64,000 bases of DNA. It comes from Bacillota bacterium. GTDB taxonomy: Bacteria; Bacillota; Clostridia; Tissierellales; Sedimentibacteraceae. The stretch covers positions 80,649 to 144,648 of the forward strand of contig JAEXUD010000061.1 in NCBI GenBank assembly GCA_023453025.1, in the 5' to 3' direction. Below are positions 9,280-15,804 of this stretch, one piece after another; position 1 is the stretch's first letter, and each line of letters opens with the position of its first letter. The notes beneath the pieces were generated by a model that had not been told where the DNA came from, did not search any database, and saw only the letters and a list, made by a program, of their open reading frames with translations. The position numbers and the translations under genes are program-made.

Positions 9280-9350
9280 AGCGGGTGATGGGAATCGAAC
9301 CCACACAGCCGGCTTGGGAAGCCGGAACTCTGCCACTAAGCTACACCCGC
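9280..9350 (-). tRNA. tRNA-Gly (anticodon CCC)
   Basis: On the minus strand: acceptor GCGGGTG/CACCCGC, D-arm GCTT..GAGT, anticodon stem CCGGC/GCCGG with loop TTCCCAA (anticodon CCC), T-arm GTGGG TTCGATT CCCAT, discriminator T. CCA is not encoded, unlike the neighbouring tRNA-Thr. It decodes GGG. Confidence 0.94.
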
Positions 9351-9365
9351 AATTTTTAAACTAAC

Positions 9366-9441
9366 TGGAGCTACTGAGGAGATTCGAACTCCTGACCTAC
9401 TGGTTACGAGTCAGTTGCGCTACCTACTGCGCCACAGTAGC
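9366..9441 (-). tRNA. tRNA-Thr (anticodon CGT)
   Basis: On the minus strand: acceptor GCTACTG/CAGTAGC, D-arm GCGC..GCGC, anticodon arm ACTGA/CCAGT with loop CTCGTAA (anticodon CGT) and one A-C mismatch at the base next to the loop, T-arm AGGAG TTCGAAT CTCCT, discriminator T, CCA encoded. It decodes ACG. It lies 15 bases upstream of tRNA-Gly and is probably co-transcribed with it. Confidence 0.95.
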
Positions 9442-9570
9442 ATTTTTATTTTAATTAATCCACTAATAATAATTTAATACTTTTTGGACAAATTGTAAAC
9501 TGTTTATTTTAAATTTTTAATATTTATTTAATTAATACTATTTAAGGTGATTTTTAAAAGCGGTTTACAC

Positions 9571-9600
9571 TATTCTGAGCTTTAGCGTGAAGAATCTCAT
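9571..9600 (+). repeat. Copy of the dispersed GTCATTCTGA repeat family (degenerate)
   Basis: TATTCTGAGC, then GTGAAGAATCTCAT, matches the family consensus GTCATTCTGAACC...GGTGAAGAATCTC seen at 20299, 44603, 47597, 48604, 48641 and 60249. It lies in the non-coding gap between the tRNA pair and the small gene at 9707. Confidence 0.55.
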
Positions 9601-9623
9601 CTTTTAAGGTGCCCCTCATAATT

Positions 9624-9643
9624 TATATTTCCATGGAAATATA
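9624..9643. promoter_or_regulatory. Perfect 20-bp palindrome upstream of the small gene at 9707
   Basis: TATATTTCCATGGAAATATA reads the same on both strands. It ends 13 bases before the -35 element of the promoter at 9657-9684. A perfect palindrome at that distance suggests a binding site for a dimeric regulator. No regulator gene is adjacent. Confidence 0.45.
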
Positions 9644-9656
9644 GTAACAACGCTTA

Positions 9657-9684
9657 TTGCAATACATATATTATTATATATAAT
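9657..9684 (+). promoter_or_regulatory. Predicted sigma-A type promoter of the small gene at 9707
   Basis: TTGCAA (9657-9662), a 16-base spacer, then TATAAT (9679-9684). The predicted start is about 15 bases before the Shine-Dalgarno site AAGGAGT. Confidence 0.55.
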
Positions 9685-9706
9685 TTTTATATTAAGGAGT
9701 GTATAT

Positions 9707-9985
9707 ATGGATAATAATAACATTAATATTCCTCAAATCTATGACAGCACCAAAGAATATAATATGTACAGCGAAGATATGAATGATGTGTTCAGCGCAA
9801 GATATAACAGATTTGATAATAGATTTGATAACAGATATGATTATGACTATAACAGGATGTATGACAGAAGATATGACAGAGATTATGACAGAAGAATGAG
9901 GTATTATCAATATCCATATTGCGACAGATATGGAAGATGCGAAAATCCTATGTGGTGGTTATTCTGGCCGTTCTTCTTCCTATAA
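9707..9985 (+). CDS. Small Tyr/Asp/Arg-rich protein of unknown function
   Basis: 92 residues, not recognised. AAGGAGT precedes the ATG by 7 bases. Residues 33-68 are a low-complexity stretch built from RFDN, RYD and YDR units with alternating aromatic, acidic and basic residues. A CDRYGRCENP segment with two Cys follows, and the C-terminus is strongly hydrophobic and aromatic (MWWLFWPFFFL). There is no signal peptide. It has its own promoter and an upstream palindrome. Tyr-rich composition with Cys recalls spore coat or cross-linked structural proteins, and the tail could be membrane-active, but neither is supported by homology. Confidence 0.75.
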   Translation: MDNNNINIPQIYDSTKEYNMYSEDMNDVFSARYNRFDNRFDNRYDYDYNRMYDRRYDRDYDRRMRYYQYPYCDRYGRCENPMWWLFWPFFFL

Positions 9986-10075
9986 ACCTCTGATAAATAT
10001 TTTAAAGAATTGACTATTTTTTGATAGATAATTGAATTATTCCAAAATAACGATTGTTTATTAACACAGATAATT

Positions 10076-10207
10076 AAGGACGCTTACGCGTCCTTCAGAT
10101 TGATGACAAAGTTATCAAGATGGCAGGTTGTTGAAAAAGTTCATCCTGCAAGGTAACACAGCAGGTGAGCTTTTTCAGCAGCCTGAGGGACGCGTAAGCG
10201 TCCCTCA
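10076..10207. repeat. Compound palindromic block downstream of pyrE
   Basis: Three stem-loops lie in a row. First, AAGGACGC / GCGTCCTT (10076-10095). Second, an imperfect 24-bp hairpin with arms at 10125-10149 and 10161-10184 (AGGTTGTTGAAAAAG against CTTTTTCAGCAGCCT). Third, TGAGGGACGC / GCGTCCCTCA (10084-offset copy, at 10184-10207). The first and third share the core GGACGC/GCGTCC and are both followed by CAGATT, so they are related units around the central hairpin. The last hairpin lies 11 bases after the pyrE stop on the minus strand and may end the pyr operon, though it lacks a clear U-run. Confidence 0.6.
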
Positions 10208-10218
10208 GATTAAACAGT

Positions 10219-10782
10219 CTAAAATTTTCTGCTGCCGGGCTTTATAGGATCGGATCCATTCTTACATAAAGGGCAGTTCTCTGAATCAAAGGTTTCAAAT
10301 TCCAATTCTACTGCACTATAAATCGGAAGGTGTATCTCACTTGATTTTCTGTCAACTATACACCCTATGCCTATTACCTCTCCACCAATATTTTCCAGAA
10401 CGTTAGCTGTTTCAACAGATGATTTGCCTGTTGTTACAACGTCTTCCATAATTAATATTTTTTCGCCTGGTTTGATTTCAAAACCACGGCGAAGAGTCAT
10501 TACATTATTTTCTCTTTCTGTAAAAATCGCTCTTACGCCCAACTGTCTGCCTAGCTCATAAGCTGCAGTTATTCCCCCCATGGCAGGACCAACCACCACA
10601 TCTATACCCAGGTCTTTTACTTTATCTGCAACAATTGAGATTATCTTTTCTGTCTTATCTGGATACTGCATCAGCTTTGCACATTGACAATATCTATTGC
10701 TGTGCTTTCCTGATGACAGTAAAAAATGTCCTTCCAGCAATGCTTCGCATTCCTTTAATATATCTACTACGTTTATACTCAT
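10219..10782 (-). CDS. pyrE: Orotate phosphoribosyltransferase
   Basis: 187 residues. It converts orotate and PRPP to OMP in pyrimidine synthesis. The PRPP-binding motif is ILIMEDVVTTGKS (about residues 110-122). The flexible-loop region TERENNVMTLRRGFEI precedes it. The C-terminus carries CPLCKNGSDPIKPGSRKF, a Cys pair seen in several clostridial versions. It is the last gene of the pyrBIKDE operon, 50 bases after pyrD. The ATG has GGAGGATAT upstream. No pyrF or carAB is in the window. Confidence 0.96.
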   Translation of the reverse strand: MSINVVDILKECEALLEGHFLLSSGKHSNRYCQCAKLMQYPDKTEKIISIVADKVKDLGIDVVVGPAMGGITAAYELGRQLGVRAIFTERENNVMTLRRGFEIKPGEKILIMEDVVTTGKSSVETANVLENIGGEVIGIGCIVDRKSSEIHLPIYSAVELEFETFDSENCPLCKNGSDPIKPGSRKF

Positions 10783-10832
10783 ATATCCTCCATTTGTATT
10801 TACTTACTGATAATTTATTTTATAATTTGTGT

Positions 10833-11735
10833 CTAAACTATTCCTCTGATTTCATCTAATGTCTTAATTCCCTCTATATCCATATATGCAGATAAATCAT
10901 CAATGATATCAACTGCTATATCCGGTTTAATAAAGTTAGCTGTACCTATTTGCACGAGCGTTGCCCCTGCCATAATAAATTCTATAACATCAACCGCATT
11001 CATTATTCCTCCTAATCCACAGACAGGGATTTTTACGGATTTAGCTGCTTCATGTACCATTCTGAGTGCTATGGGTTTAACACATGGACCTGATAACCCT
11101 GCGTAAACATTATCAAATACTGCTTTTCTTTTCTTTATATCAATTGCCATTGACTGTATAGTATTTATAAGCGATAAGCCGTCTGCACCTGCTTCTTCAC
11201 AAGCTATCGCCATATCAGATATACTTTGTGCATTAGGAGATAGTTTTACCATTAACGGTTTCTTGCATATTCTTTTTACTTTTGAAACAATATCATAGGC
11301 TACAGATGCTTTTACTCCGAAAGCCATACCACCGGTCTTAACGTTAGGGCATGAAATATTAAGTTCTATTAAATCAACATCTGAATCGTTTAATTTATAT
11401 ATTCCCTCAAAATAATCTTCCTCACAATGACCACCCAGGTTTGCTATAATAACTGTATTATAGCTTTTCATTCTTGGAAGCTCCTGACTTATAAAATTGT
11501 CAACCCCGGGATTTTGCAGACCTATGCTGTTAATCAATCCCATTGACGTTTCCCACAGCCTGATACCTGTGTTTCCGTTTCTTTGATTTAGAGTCAAGCC
11601 TTTGCTGCAAATTCCTCCAAGCACTGATAGATCATATATTTTGGAAAACTCTTCCCCAAAACCAAATGTGCCCGATGCTGTTAAAATTGGATTTTTAAAA
11701 TTGATTCCCATTGCTTTAGTTCTTAAATCTGCCAT
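10833..11735 (-). CDS. pyrD: Dihydroorotate dehydrogenase B, catalytic subunit
   Basis: 300 residues, class 1B FMN enzyme oxidising dihydroorotate. The active-site loop NISCPNVKTGG carries the class 1 catalytic Cys (about residue 130). NSIGLQNPGVD (about residues 68-78) binds substrate, and GLGGIMNAVDVIEFIMAGA near the C-terminus binds FMN phosphate. Its partner is the PyrK electron-transfer subunit encoded just upstream (9-base gap), which makes the enzyme NAD-dependent. GGGGGATAT precedes the ATG. Confidence 0.96.
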   Translation of the reverse strand: MADLRTKAMGINFKNPILTASGTFGFGEEFSKIYDLSVLGGICSKGLTLNQRNGNTGIRLWETSMGLINSIGLQNPGVDNFISQELPRMKSYNTVIIANLGGHCEEDYFEGIYKLNDSDVDLIELNISCPNVKTGGMAFGVKASVAYDIVSKVKRICKKPLMVKLSPNAQSISDMAIACEEAGADGLSLINTIQSMAIDIKKRKAVFDNVYAGLSGPCVKPIALRMVHEAAKSVKIPVCGLGGIMNAVDVIEFIMAGATLVQIGTANFIKPDIAVDIIDDLSAYMDIEGIKTLDEIRGIV

Positions 11736-11744
11736 ATATCCCCC

Positions 11745-12467
11745 TTAAGCTAATTCTTCACCGGAAAATACGGGTCCGTCTTTGCATGCTCTTTTATTTC
11801 CATCTTTAGTTGTTACGGTGCACCCCAGACATACTCCCATGCCGCATGCCATCCTTCTCTCTAAGGAAACAAAGCATTTCACGTTTTGTACTTTACAGCT
11901 GTTTATAATTTTATTCATCATTATTTCCGGACCACACGTTACAACAACATCATACTTACTATAATCAATATAATCGGTTACAAATCCTGTTTCACCTGTG
12001 CTGCCATCTTCAGTGACTACAGTTGTTTTGGCTGCATACTTTATAAAGTCTTCCGTACAATAAACATAATCCTTAAATCCTAAATATACATCAGCTTTAT
12101 TGTTCAATTTTTTTGTTAAATATAGCAAAGGAGCAATTCCTATGCCTCCTCCTATTATGGCTATCCTTCCATGCAGCTTTGTTTTATCAAAACCATTGCC
12201 CAAAGGACCGAATAGCTGAATTTCTTCTTCAGCCTTCATTGTGCTTATTTTTGTGGTACCTGCACCTTCAATCCTATACATAAATGTAACCGTATTATCA
12301 TTTACATCATTTACACTTATCGGGCGTGGAAGCAAGAAAGAATTGTCCAATGTTTTTAACATAAAAAATTGTCCCGGCTTGATTTCGCCGATAAACTCAA
12401 CTGTTAATTTATAAATCCTATTTATAATTAAGTTATTTTCTATAATTTTACTTTTAATAACCTTCAT
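11745..12467 (-). CDS. pyrK: Dihydroorotate dehydrogenase B, electron transfer subunit
   Basis: About 240 residues. The start is the ATG at 12465-12467, because GGAGG lies 6 bases before it. A longer in-frame start at 12506 would fall inside a palindrome and add 13 residues not typical of the family. Order: FAD domain with RPISVND (about residue 45) and GTTKIS, NAD-binding GGGIGIAPLLYLTKKL, and a C-terminal [2Fe-2S] site with Cys in RMACGMGVCLGC and RACKDGP. It passes electrons from the PyrD flavin to NAD+. Confidence 0.95.
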   Translation of the reverse strand: MKVIKSKIIENNLIINRIYKLTVEFIGEIKPGQFFMLKTLDNSFLLPRPISVNDVNDNTVTFMYRIEGAGTTKISTMKAEEEIQLFGPLGNGFDKTKLHGRIAIIGGGIGIAPLLYLTKKLNNKADVYLGFKDYVYCTEDFIKYAAKTTVVTEDGSTGETGFVTDYIDYSKYDVVVTCGPEIMMNKIINSCKVQNVKCFVSLERRMACGMGVCLGCTVTTKDGNKRACKDGPVFSGEELA

Positions 12468-12487
12468 TTTTCCTCCACAGTACATAA

Positions 12488-12513
12488 ATAGCTGATGAAA
12501 TTTCATCAGCTAT
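12488..12513. other. Perfect 26-bp palindrome between pyrI and pyrK
   Basis: ATAGCTGATGAAA joined to TTTCATCAGCTAT. It starts 5 bases past the pyrI stop codon and ends about 20 bases before the pyrK start. As RNA it forms an 8- to 11-bp hairpin without a U-run, so it is more likely a processing or stability element than a terminator. Confidence 0.55.
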
Positions 12514-12517
12514 GGAT

Positions 12518-12943
12518 TTAATTTTGTTCATATCCTGTGTCACAGTATACACAGCGATATATTTTCTTTGTTCTGTCAGTTAGCTTGAATTTATGAACTA
12601 TTTCCTGTTCAACCGATGTAATGCATCTTGGGTTTTTACATTTTGCAATATTTTCTATTTCTTCCGGTAATTCTAAATTTATTTTCCTTATAATTTCTCC
12701 TTCATCTATTACATTGATAGTTATGTTGGGGTCAATAAATCCAAGTACTTTCAAATCCATGTTAATATTATTCTCTACCTTTATTATGTCCTTTTTACCC
12801 ATTTTATTACTTTTTGCGTTTTTGATGATTGCAACACTGCAATCCATTTTATCAAGATTTAAATACTTATATATTTCCATTGCCTTGCCTGCTTGAATAT
12901 GGTCAATTACCAATCCTTTTTCAACACTGTCTATTTTAAGCAT
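12518..12943 (-). CDS. pyrI: Aspartate carbamoyltransferase regulatory subunit
   Basis: 141 residues. The N-terminal domain binds the nucleotide effector. The C-terminal zinc site is CKNPRC (about residues 104-109) plus CVYC (about residues 132-135), the four Cys that hold the regulatory chain to the catalytic chain. The start overlaps the pyrB stop by one base (TAATG), which implies translational coupling. Its presence means the transcarbamoylase is allosteric. Confidence 0.96.
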   Translation of the reverse strand: MLKIDSVEKGLVIDHIQAGKAMEIYKYLNLDKMDCSVAIIKNAKSNKMGKKDIIKVENNINMDLKVLGFIDPNITINVIDEGEIIRKINLELPEEIENIAKCKNPRCITSVEQEIVHKFKLTDRTKKIYRCVYCDTGYEQN

Positions 12944-13869
12944 TATTTATTCACCCCCAACAATTTCATAATCAGAGCCATTCTTACATACATACCATAC
13001 TTGGTCTGTTTAAAGTAACCTGCCCTAGGGTCATGGTCCACCTCTACGGATATTTCATTGACTCTTGGAAGAGGATGAAGTATTATCATGTCTTTTTTGG
13101 CACTTTCAAGCTTTTCCATATTGACAATATAACTGTCTTTTAGTCTTATATAGTCTGCCTCATTGAAAAATCTTTCTTTTTGAACTCTAGTCATATACAG
13201 TACATCAATTTCTTCAATTATGTTCTCAAGTCTTTCAACCTCTGTGAATTCAATACCGTTTTTAATTAATATTTCTTCTCTTATATAGTCAGGAATTCTT
13301 AATTCTTCAGGGGATATCAAAATAAATTTTATGTTTTCATACCTGGATAAGGCTTTAATGAGAGAGTGAACTGTTCTTCCGAATTTCAAATCACCGCACA
13401 ATCCTATTGTAAAATTATTTAATCTGCCCTTTAATGACTTTATGGTGAGTAAGTCTGTCAAGGTTTGTGTTGGGTGTTGATGACCGCCGTCACCTGCATT
13501 TATAACAGGTATATCTGCGCTCATTGCAGCAACCATCGGAGCCCCTTCTTTTGGATGTCTCATTGCAGCTATATCTGCATAGCAAGCAATAGTCCTGATT
13601 GTATCAGCCACACTTTCTCCCTTTGCGGCTGAGCTTGACTCCGCTGAAGAAAATCCTATTACACTGCCTCCAAGCCTTAACATTGCTGATTCAAAGCTAA
13701 GTCTTGTCCTTGTGCTTGGCTCATAAAACATTGTGGCAAGAACCCTTCCCTTACACACATCCGCATAATCCAACGGATTTTTTGTTATATCATCAGCTAA
13801 ATTCAATATTTCGTCTAATTCTTCTAATGATAAATCCAATGGTTCAATTAAACTTCTTCCTTTTAACAT
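12943..13869 (-). CDS. pyrB: Aspartate carbamoyltransferase catalytic subunit
   Basis: 308 residues. It forms carbamoyl-aspartate from carbamoyl phosphate and aspartate. Carbamoyl-phosphate loop FYEPSTRTRLSFESAM (about residues 48-63), the mobile loop SAESSSAAKGESVADT with the catalytic Lys (about residue 84), and HPTQTLTDLLTI (about residues 133-144) are all intact. First gene of the operon, with AGGAGG before the ATG. That ribosome binding site is overlapped by a PyrR-type RNA hairpin (13877-13906). Confidence 0.97.
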   Translation of the reverse strand: MLKGRSLIEPLDLSLEELDEILNLADDITKNPLDYADVCKGRVLATMFYEPSTRTRLSFESAMLRLGGSVIGFSSAESSSAAKGESVADTIRTIACYADIAAMRHPKEGAPMVAAMSADIPVINAGDGGHQHPTQTLTDLLTIKSLKGRLNNFTIGLCGDLKFGRTVHSLIKALSRYENIKFILISPEELRIPDYIREEILIKNGIEFTEVERLENIIEEIDVLYMTRVQKERFFNEADYIRLKDSYIVNMEKLESAKKDMIILHPLPRVNEISVEVDHDPRAGYFKQTKYGMYVRMALIMKLLGVNK

Positions 13870-13876
13870 AAATCCT

Positions 13877-13906
13877 CCTTCTCAGCCTCACGGGACTAAT
13901 TTAAAG
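13877..13906 (-). promoter_or_regulatory. Predicted PyrR-binding hairpin over the pyrB ribosome binding site
   Basis: On the minus strand AGTCCCGTGAGGCT (13884-13897) fits the known PyrR loop pattern AGUCCNGNGAGGCU. Flanking bases pair as TTAGTC/GGCTGA and, across a purine internal loop, CTTT/AAGG. The latter takes the first bases of AGGAGG. UMP-bound PyrR would therefore hide the Shine-Dalgarno site, a translational form of PyrR control. No pyrR gene is in the window. Confidence 0.72.
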
Positions 13907-13946
13907 TATAACCATCTCTTAATTTAAGATTCGTATCCATCTCCAG

Positions 13947-14076
13947 TAGAGATATTCATACAAGCAGGCTACATTACCAATTTGTCTGCTCCTTCGTCGC
14001 ACAAACTGGATTGCGCTGCATCTGACCTACCGCCGTTTTTTCTTACCTGACGGTCGAAAAAGCGGGATTAGGTCAT
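13947..14076. repeat. Dispersed structured repeat, copy 1
   Basis: About 130 bases that match the reverse complement of 47621-47743. Shared blocks include TAGAGAT, ACCAATTTGTCTGCTCC (T/A variants), CGTCGCA, TGACCTACCGC and the end TTAGGTCAT. It contains two hairpins: CAATTTG / CAAACTG, and GACCTA ... TTAGGTC around a T-rich/A-rich stem. Some stem changes between copies are compensatory. It sits in the pyr leader, ending beside the U-tract of the terminator at 14077-14105. Confidence 0.7.
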
Positions 14077-14105
14077 AAAAAATCTTCCAAGCACAGCAAG
14101 GAAGA
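14077..14105 (-). terminator. Terminator in the pyr leader with a competing upstream pairing
   Basis: On the minus strand TCTTCC / GGAAGA close an 11-base loop followed by TTTTTT (14077-14082). The 5' arm (14100-14105) can instead pair with CCTTCC at 14135-14140, inside a longer hairpin closed by GCACAG/CTGTGC (14091-14096 with 14149-14154). The two folds exclude each other, as in an attenuator. It could equally be a plain terminator of the DUF951 gene 120 bases upstream. Confidence 0.6.
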
Positions 14106-14186
14106 CTATAATAAACTTATTATATAATTATTATCCTTCCCAGCATCTCTGTGCCAGATTAAAGGTTATTTACTTTTAACATACTA

Positions 14187-14215
14187 ATCTTATAATAATT
14201 AACTTAACATGTCAA
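14187..14215 (-). promoter_or_regulatory. Predicted sigma-A promoter of the pyr operon
   Basis: On the minus strand TTGACA (14210-14215), a 17-base spacer, then TAAGAT (14187-14192). It gives a leader of about 310 bases before pyrB that contains the attenuator-like hairpins, the repeat and the PyrR site. The -35 lies just past the stop codon of the DUF951 gene. Confidence 0.6.
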
Positions 14216-14222
14216 TATATTT

Positions 14223-14432
14223 TTAAATATTATCTTTGTCGGATTCGGCTTGACTTACAATCTTTGTTATTCTTCGTTCTACTTCTTTGCGCGGCAGCCA
14301 TACCTGTCTTTGACATGTTGTGCACTTTATTCTGAAATCAGCACCTACTCTGAGTATTTCCCAGTCATAACCACCACATGGGTGCTTCTTTTTCAATTTA
14401 ACTACATCCCCGACATTTAATTGCATTGGCAT
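14223..14432 (-). CDS. DUF951 domain-containing protein
   Basis: 69 residues, the usual length. The family pattern is clear: NVGDVVKLKKKHPCGGYDWE, then GADFRIKCTTCQRQVWLPR. Three Cys (CGG, CTTC) suggest a small metal-binding or nucleic-acid-binding SH3-like fold. Function is not known. GGAG precedes the first ATG by 7 bases, which favours that ATG over the Met two codons later. It follows yedF by about 50 bases. Confidence 0.92.
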   Translation of the reverse strand: MPMQLNVGDVVKLKKKHPCGGYDWEILRVGADFRIKCTTCQRQVWLPRKEVERRITKIVSQAESDKDNI

Positions 14433-14481
14433 ATAAGTAACTCCTCAATATTTATTTCGATTTTGTACATCTTATCCTTCT

Positions 14482-15096
14482 TTATATCATTACAGCATTA
14501 TCAGATTCAGCTATAATTTCTACAATATCATACATATTAGAAACTTTACCAACCTCTAATTTGTCCTTGATTTCAAAGAAATTCAGACATGTTCCACATG
14601 AAACAATTTTAACTCCGGCTGCCTCCAGCTTTTTTAAATCATCTAATGATTCGGATCCGGAGACAGTAAGATTAACCCCTGAGTTTAAAAAAATTAAAAA
14701 ACTGGGATATGGTTTAGTTTCTGTTAATGTATATAAAAAGCCTTTCATTAAAATTCTGCCTAAATCATCGGAGCCTTTTCCTAATTTGTCAGAGCCTATT
14801 ACAAAACCTTTTTTTTCTTGTTTAATTTTACTTAAGCTATCATCTGCTGCCTCTTCGGTTGCAATATCGCATGCTGTTAATTCAACATTTTCCTTATCAA
14901 GATAAATATATATTCCGTCGCTTTTTTCTTCAGCTATTGATTTGTATTGCAGTTTGCTTCCAAATTTTAAAACATTTTCTTTTGCAGTTTCATTATCAAC
15001 TACAACTGTTATTTTATTCTGTCCTGCGTCCACTTCATTTTTAGTCATAATCACAGGCTGTGGGCATGCCTTTCCTCTTGCATCAACTATTTTCAT
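14482..15096 (-). CDS. yedF: Sulfurtransferase-like selenium metabolism protein YedF
   Basis: 204 residues in two domains. Residues 1-70 are TusA/SirA-like with the sulfur-carrying motif ARGKACPQPVI (Cys about residue 10). Residues 95-204 are DsrE-like, with SCGTCLNF (about residues 165-172) as a Cys pair. The family is linked to selenium metabolism in anaerobes by genome context. Here it follows cvpA by 12 bases, and a cysteine desulfurase family gene lies about 2 kb upstream on the same strand. Its substrate is not known. Confidence 0.9.
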   Translation of the reverse strand: MKIVDARGKACPQPVIMTKNEVDAGQNKITVVVDNETAKENVLKFGSKLQYKSIAEEKSDGIYIYLDKENVELTACDIATEEAADDSLSKIKQEKKGFVIGSDKLGKGSDDLGRILMKGFLYTLTETKPYPSFLIFLNSGVNLTVSGSESLDDLKKLEAAGVKIVSCGTCLNFFEIKDKLEVGKVSNMYDIVEIIAESDNAVMI

Positions 15097-15108
15097 ATCT
15101 CTTCCTCC

Positions 15109-15774
15109 TTAATTTTCATAAAATCCTTTGTATGATAGATAATTTAATATTATATTGTTATTATAAAATATTTTACTGGATTCAGAATCCAATATGCTTT
15201 GTGATAAACTGCTGTCCTGTAAAAATCCTATTAGCGGAGAACTTAATGCAAATACTATGTAAAGTATTATTACACTTTTTATCAATCCTGTTCCCGCTCC
15301 AAATAATCTATTTGTAAGATTTAAAAGCGGAAGTTTGAAAATTATATTTATAAAGTTAGATAATAATACCAGCGCTGCATATATAACTAAAAATGTTATT
15401 ACAAAGCTGATGGATCTGATTAGAATTATACTGATATTATCTACGAATACTGAAAAAGTATCAGCATTTGCTATATCCCCTGTATTTATGATATTGCTTA
15501 ATACATTTTTAAGCTCCGCCGGGATGTTAATCGACTGCTCAAATGTCTCCATAAGTTTCTCTGACATTTTGCTTTCAAAAAAATCATGAACTTTAACAAA
15601 AAGTTTTGTATTATTTAATAAAAAATTTTCAGTTATATAATAAAACTCCTTGCTCAGAAAAAAGGCTATGACCGCTCCCAACGTATCAAACAATGTCTTT
15701 ATGAAGCCTCTCCTGTAGCCTTGAAAACATGAATAACCGACAAAAATAATTATTAAAATATCAATGTAATTCAT
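15109..15774 (-). CDS. CvpA family membrane protein
   Basis: 221 residues. Membrane segments lie near the N-terminus (DILIIIFVGYSCFQGYRRGFIKT, residues 4-26, the typical CvpA opening), about 28-45, 105-135 and 150-180. The middle region (residues 60-105) is soluble and helical. CvpA relatives are needed for colicin V export in E. coli and for envelope integrity elsewhere; the biochemical role is unknown. It lies between the membrane-anchored protein gene and yedF in one transcription unit. Confidence 0.8.
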   Translation of the reverse strand: MNYIDILIIIFVGYSCFQGYRRGFIKTLFDTLGAVIAFFLSKEFYYITENFLLNNTKLFVKVHDFFESKMSEKLMETFEQSINIPAELKNVLSNIINTGDIANADTFSVFVDNISIILIRSISFVITFLVIYAALVLLSNFINIIFKLPLLNLTNRLFGAGTGLIKSVIILYIVFALSSPLIGFLQDSSLSQSILDSESSKIFYNNNIILNYLSYKGFYEN

Positions 15775-15804
15775 ATTTGCCTCCTTTTATCCTTAGTACT
15801 CAAT

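Noticed and set aside
9158..9364. Plus-strand open frame after helD.
   Set aside because: It runs through the helD terminator and the tRNA-Gly gene; no ribosome site.
11500..11512. CCCGGG at about 11505 and 18910 as Noc binding sites.
   Set aside because: The flanks do not fit ATTTCCCGGGAAAT.
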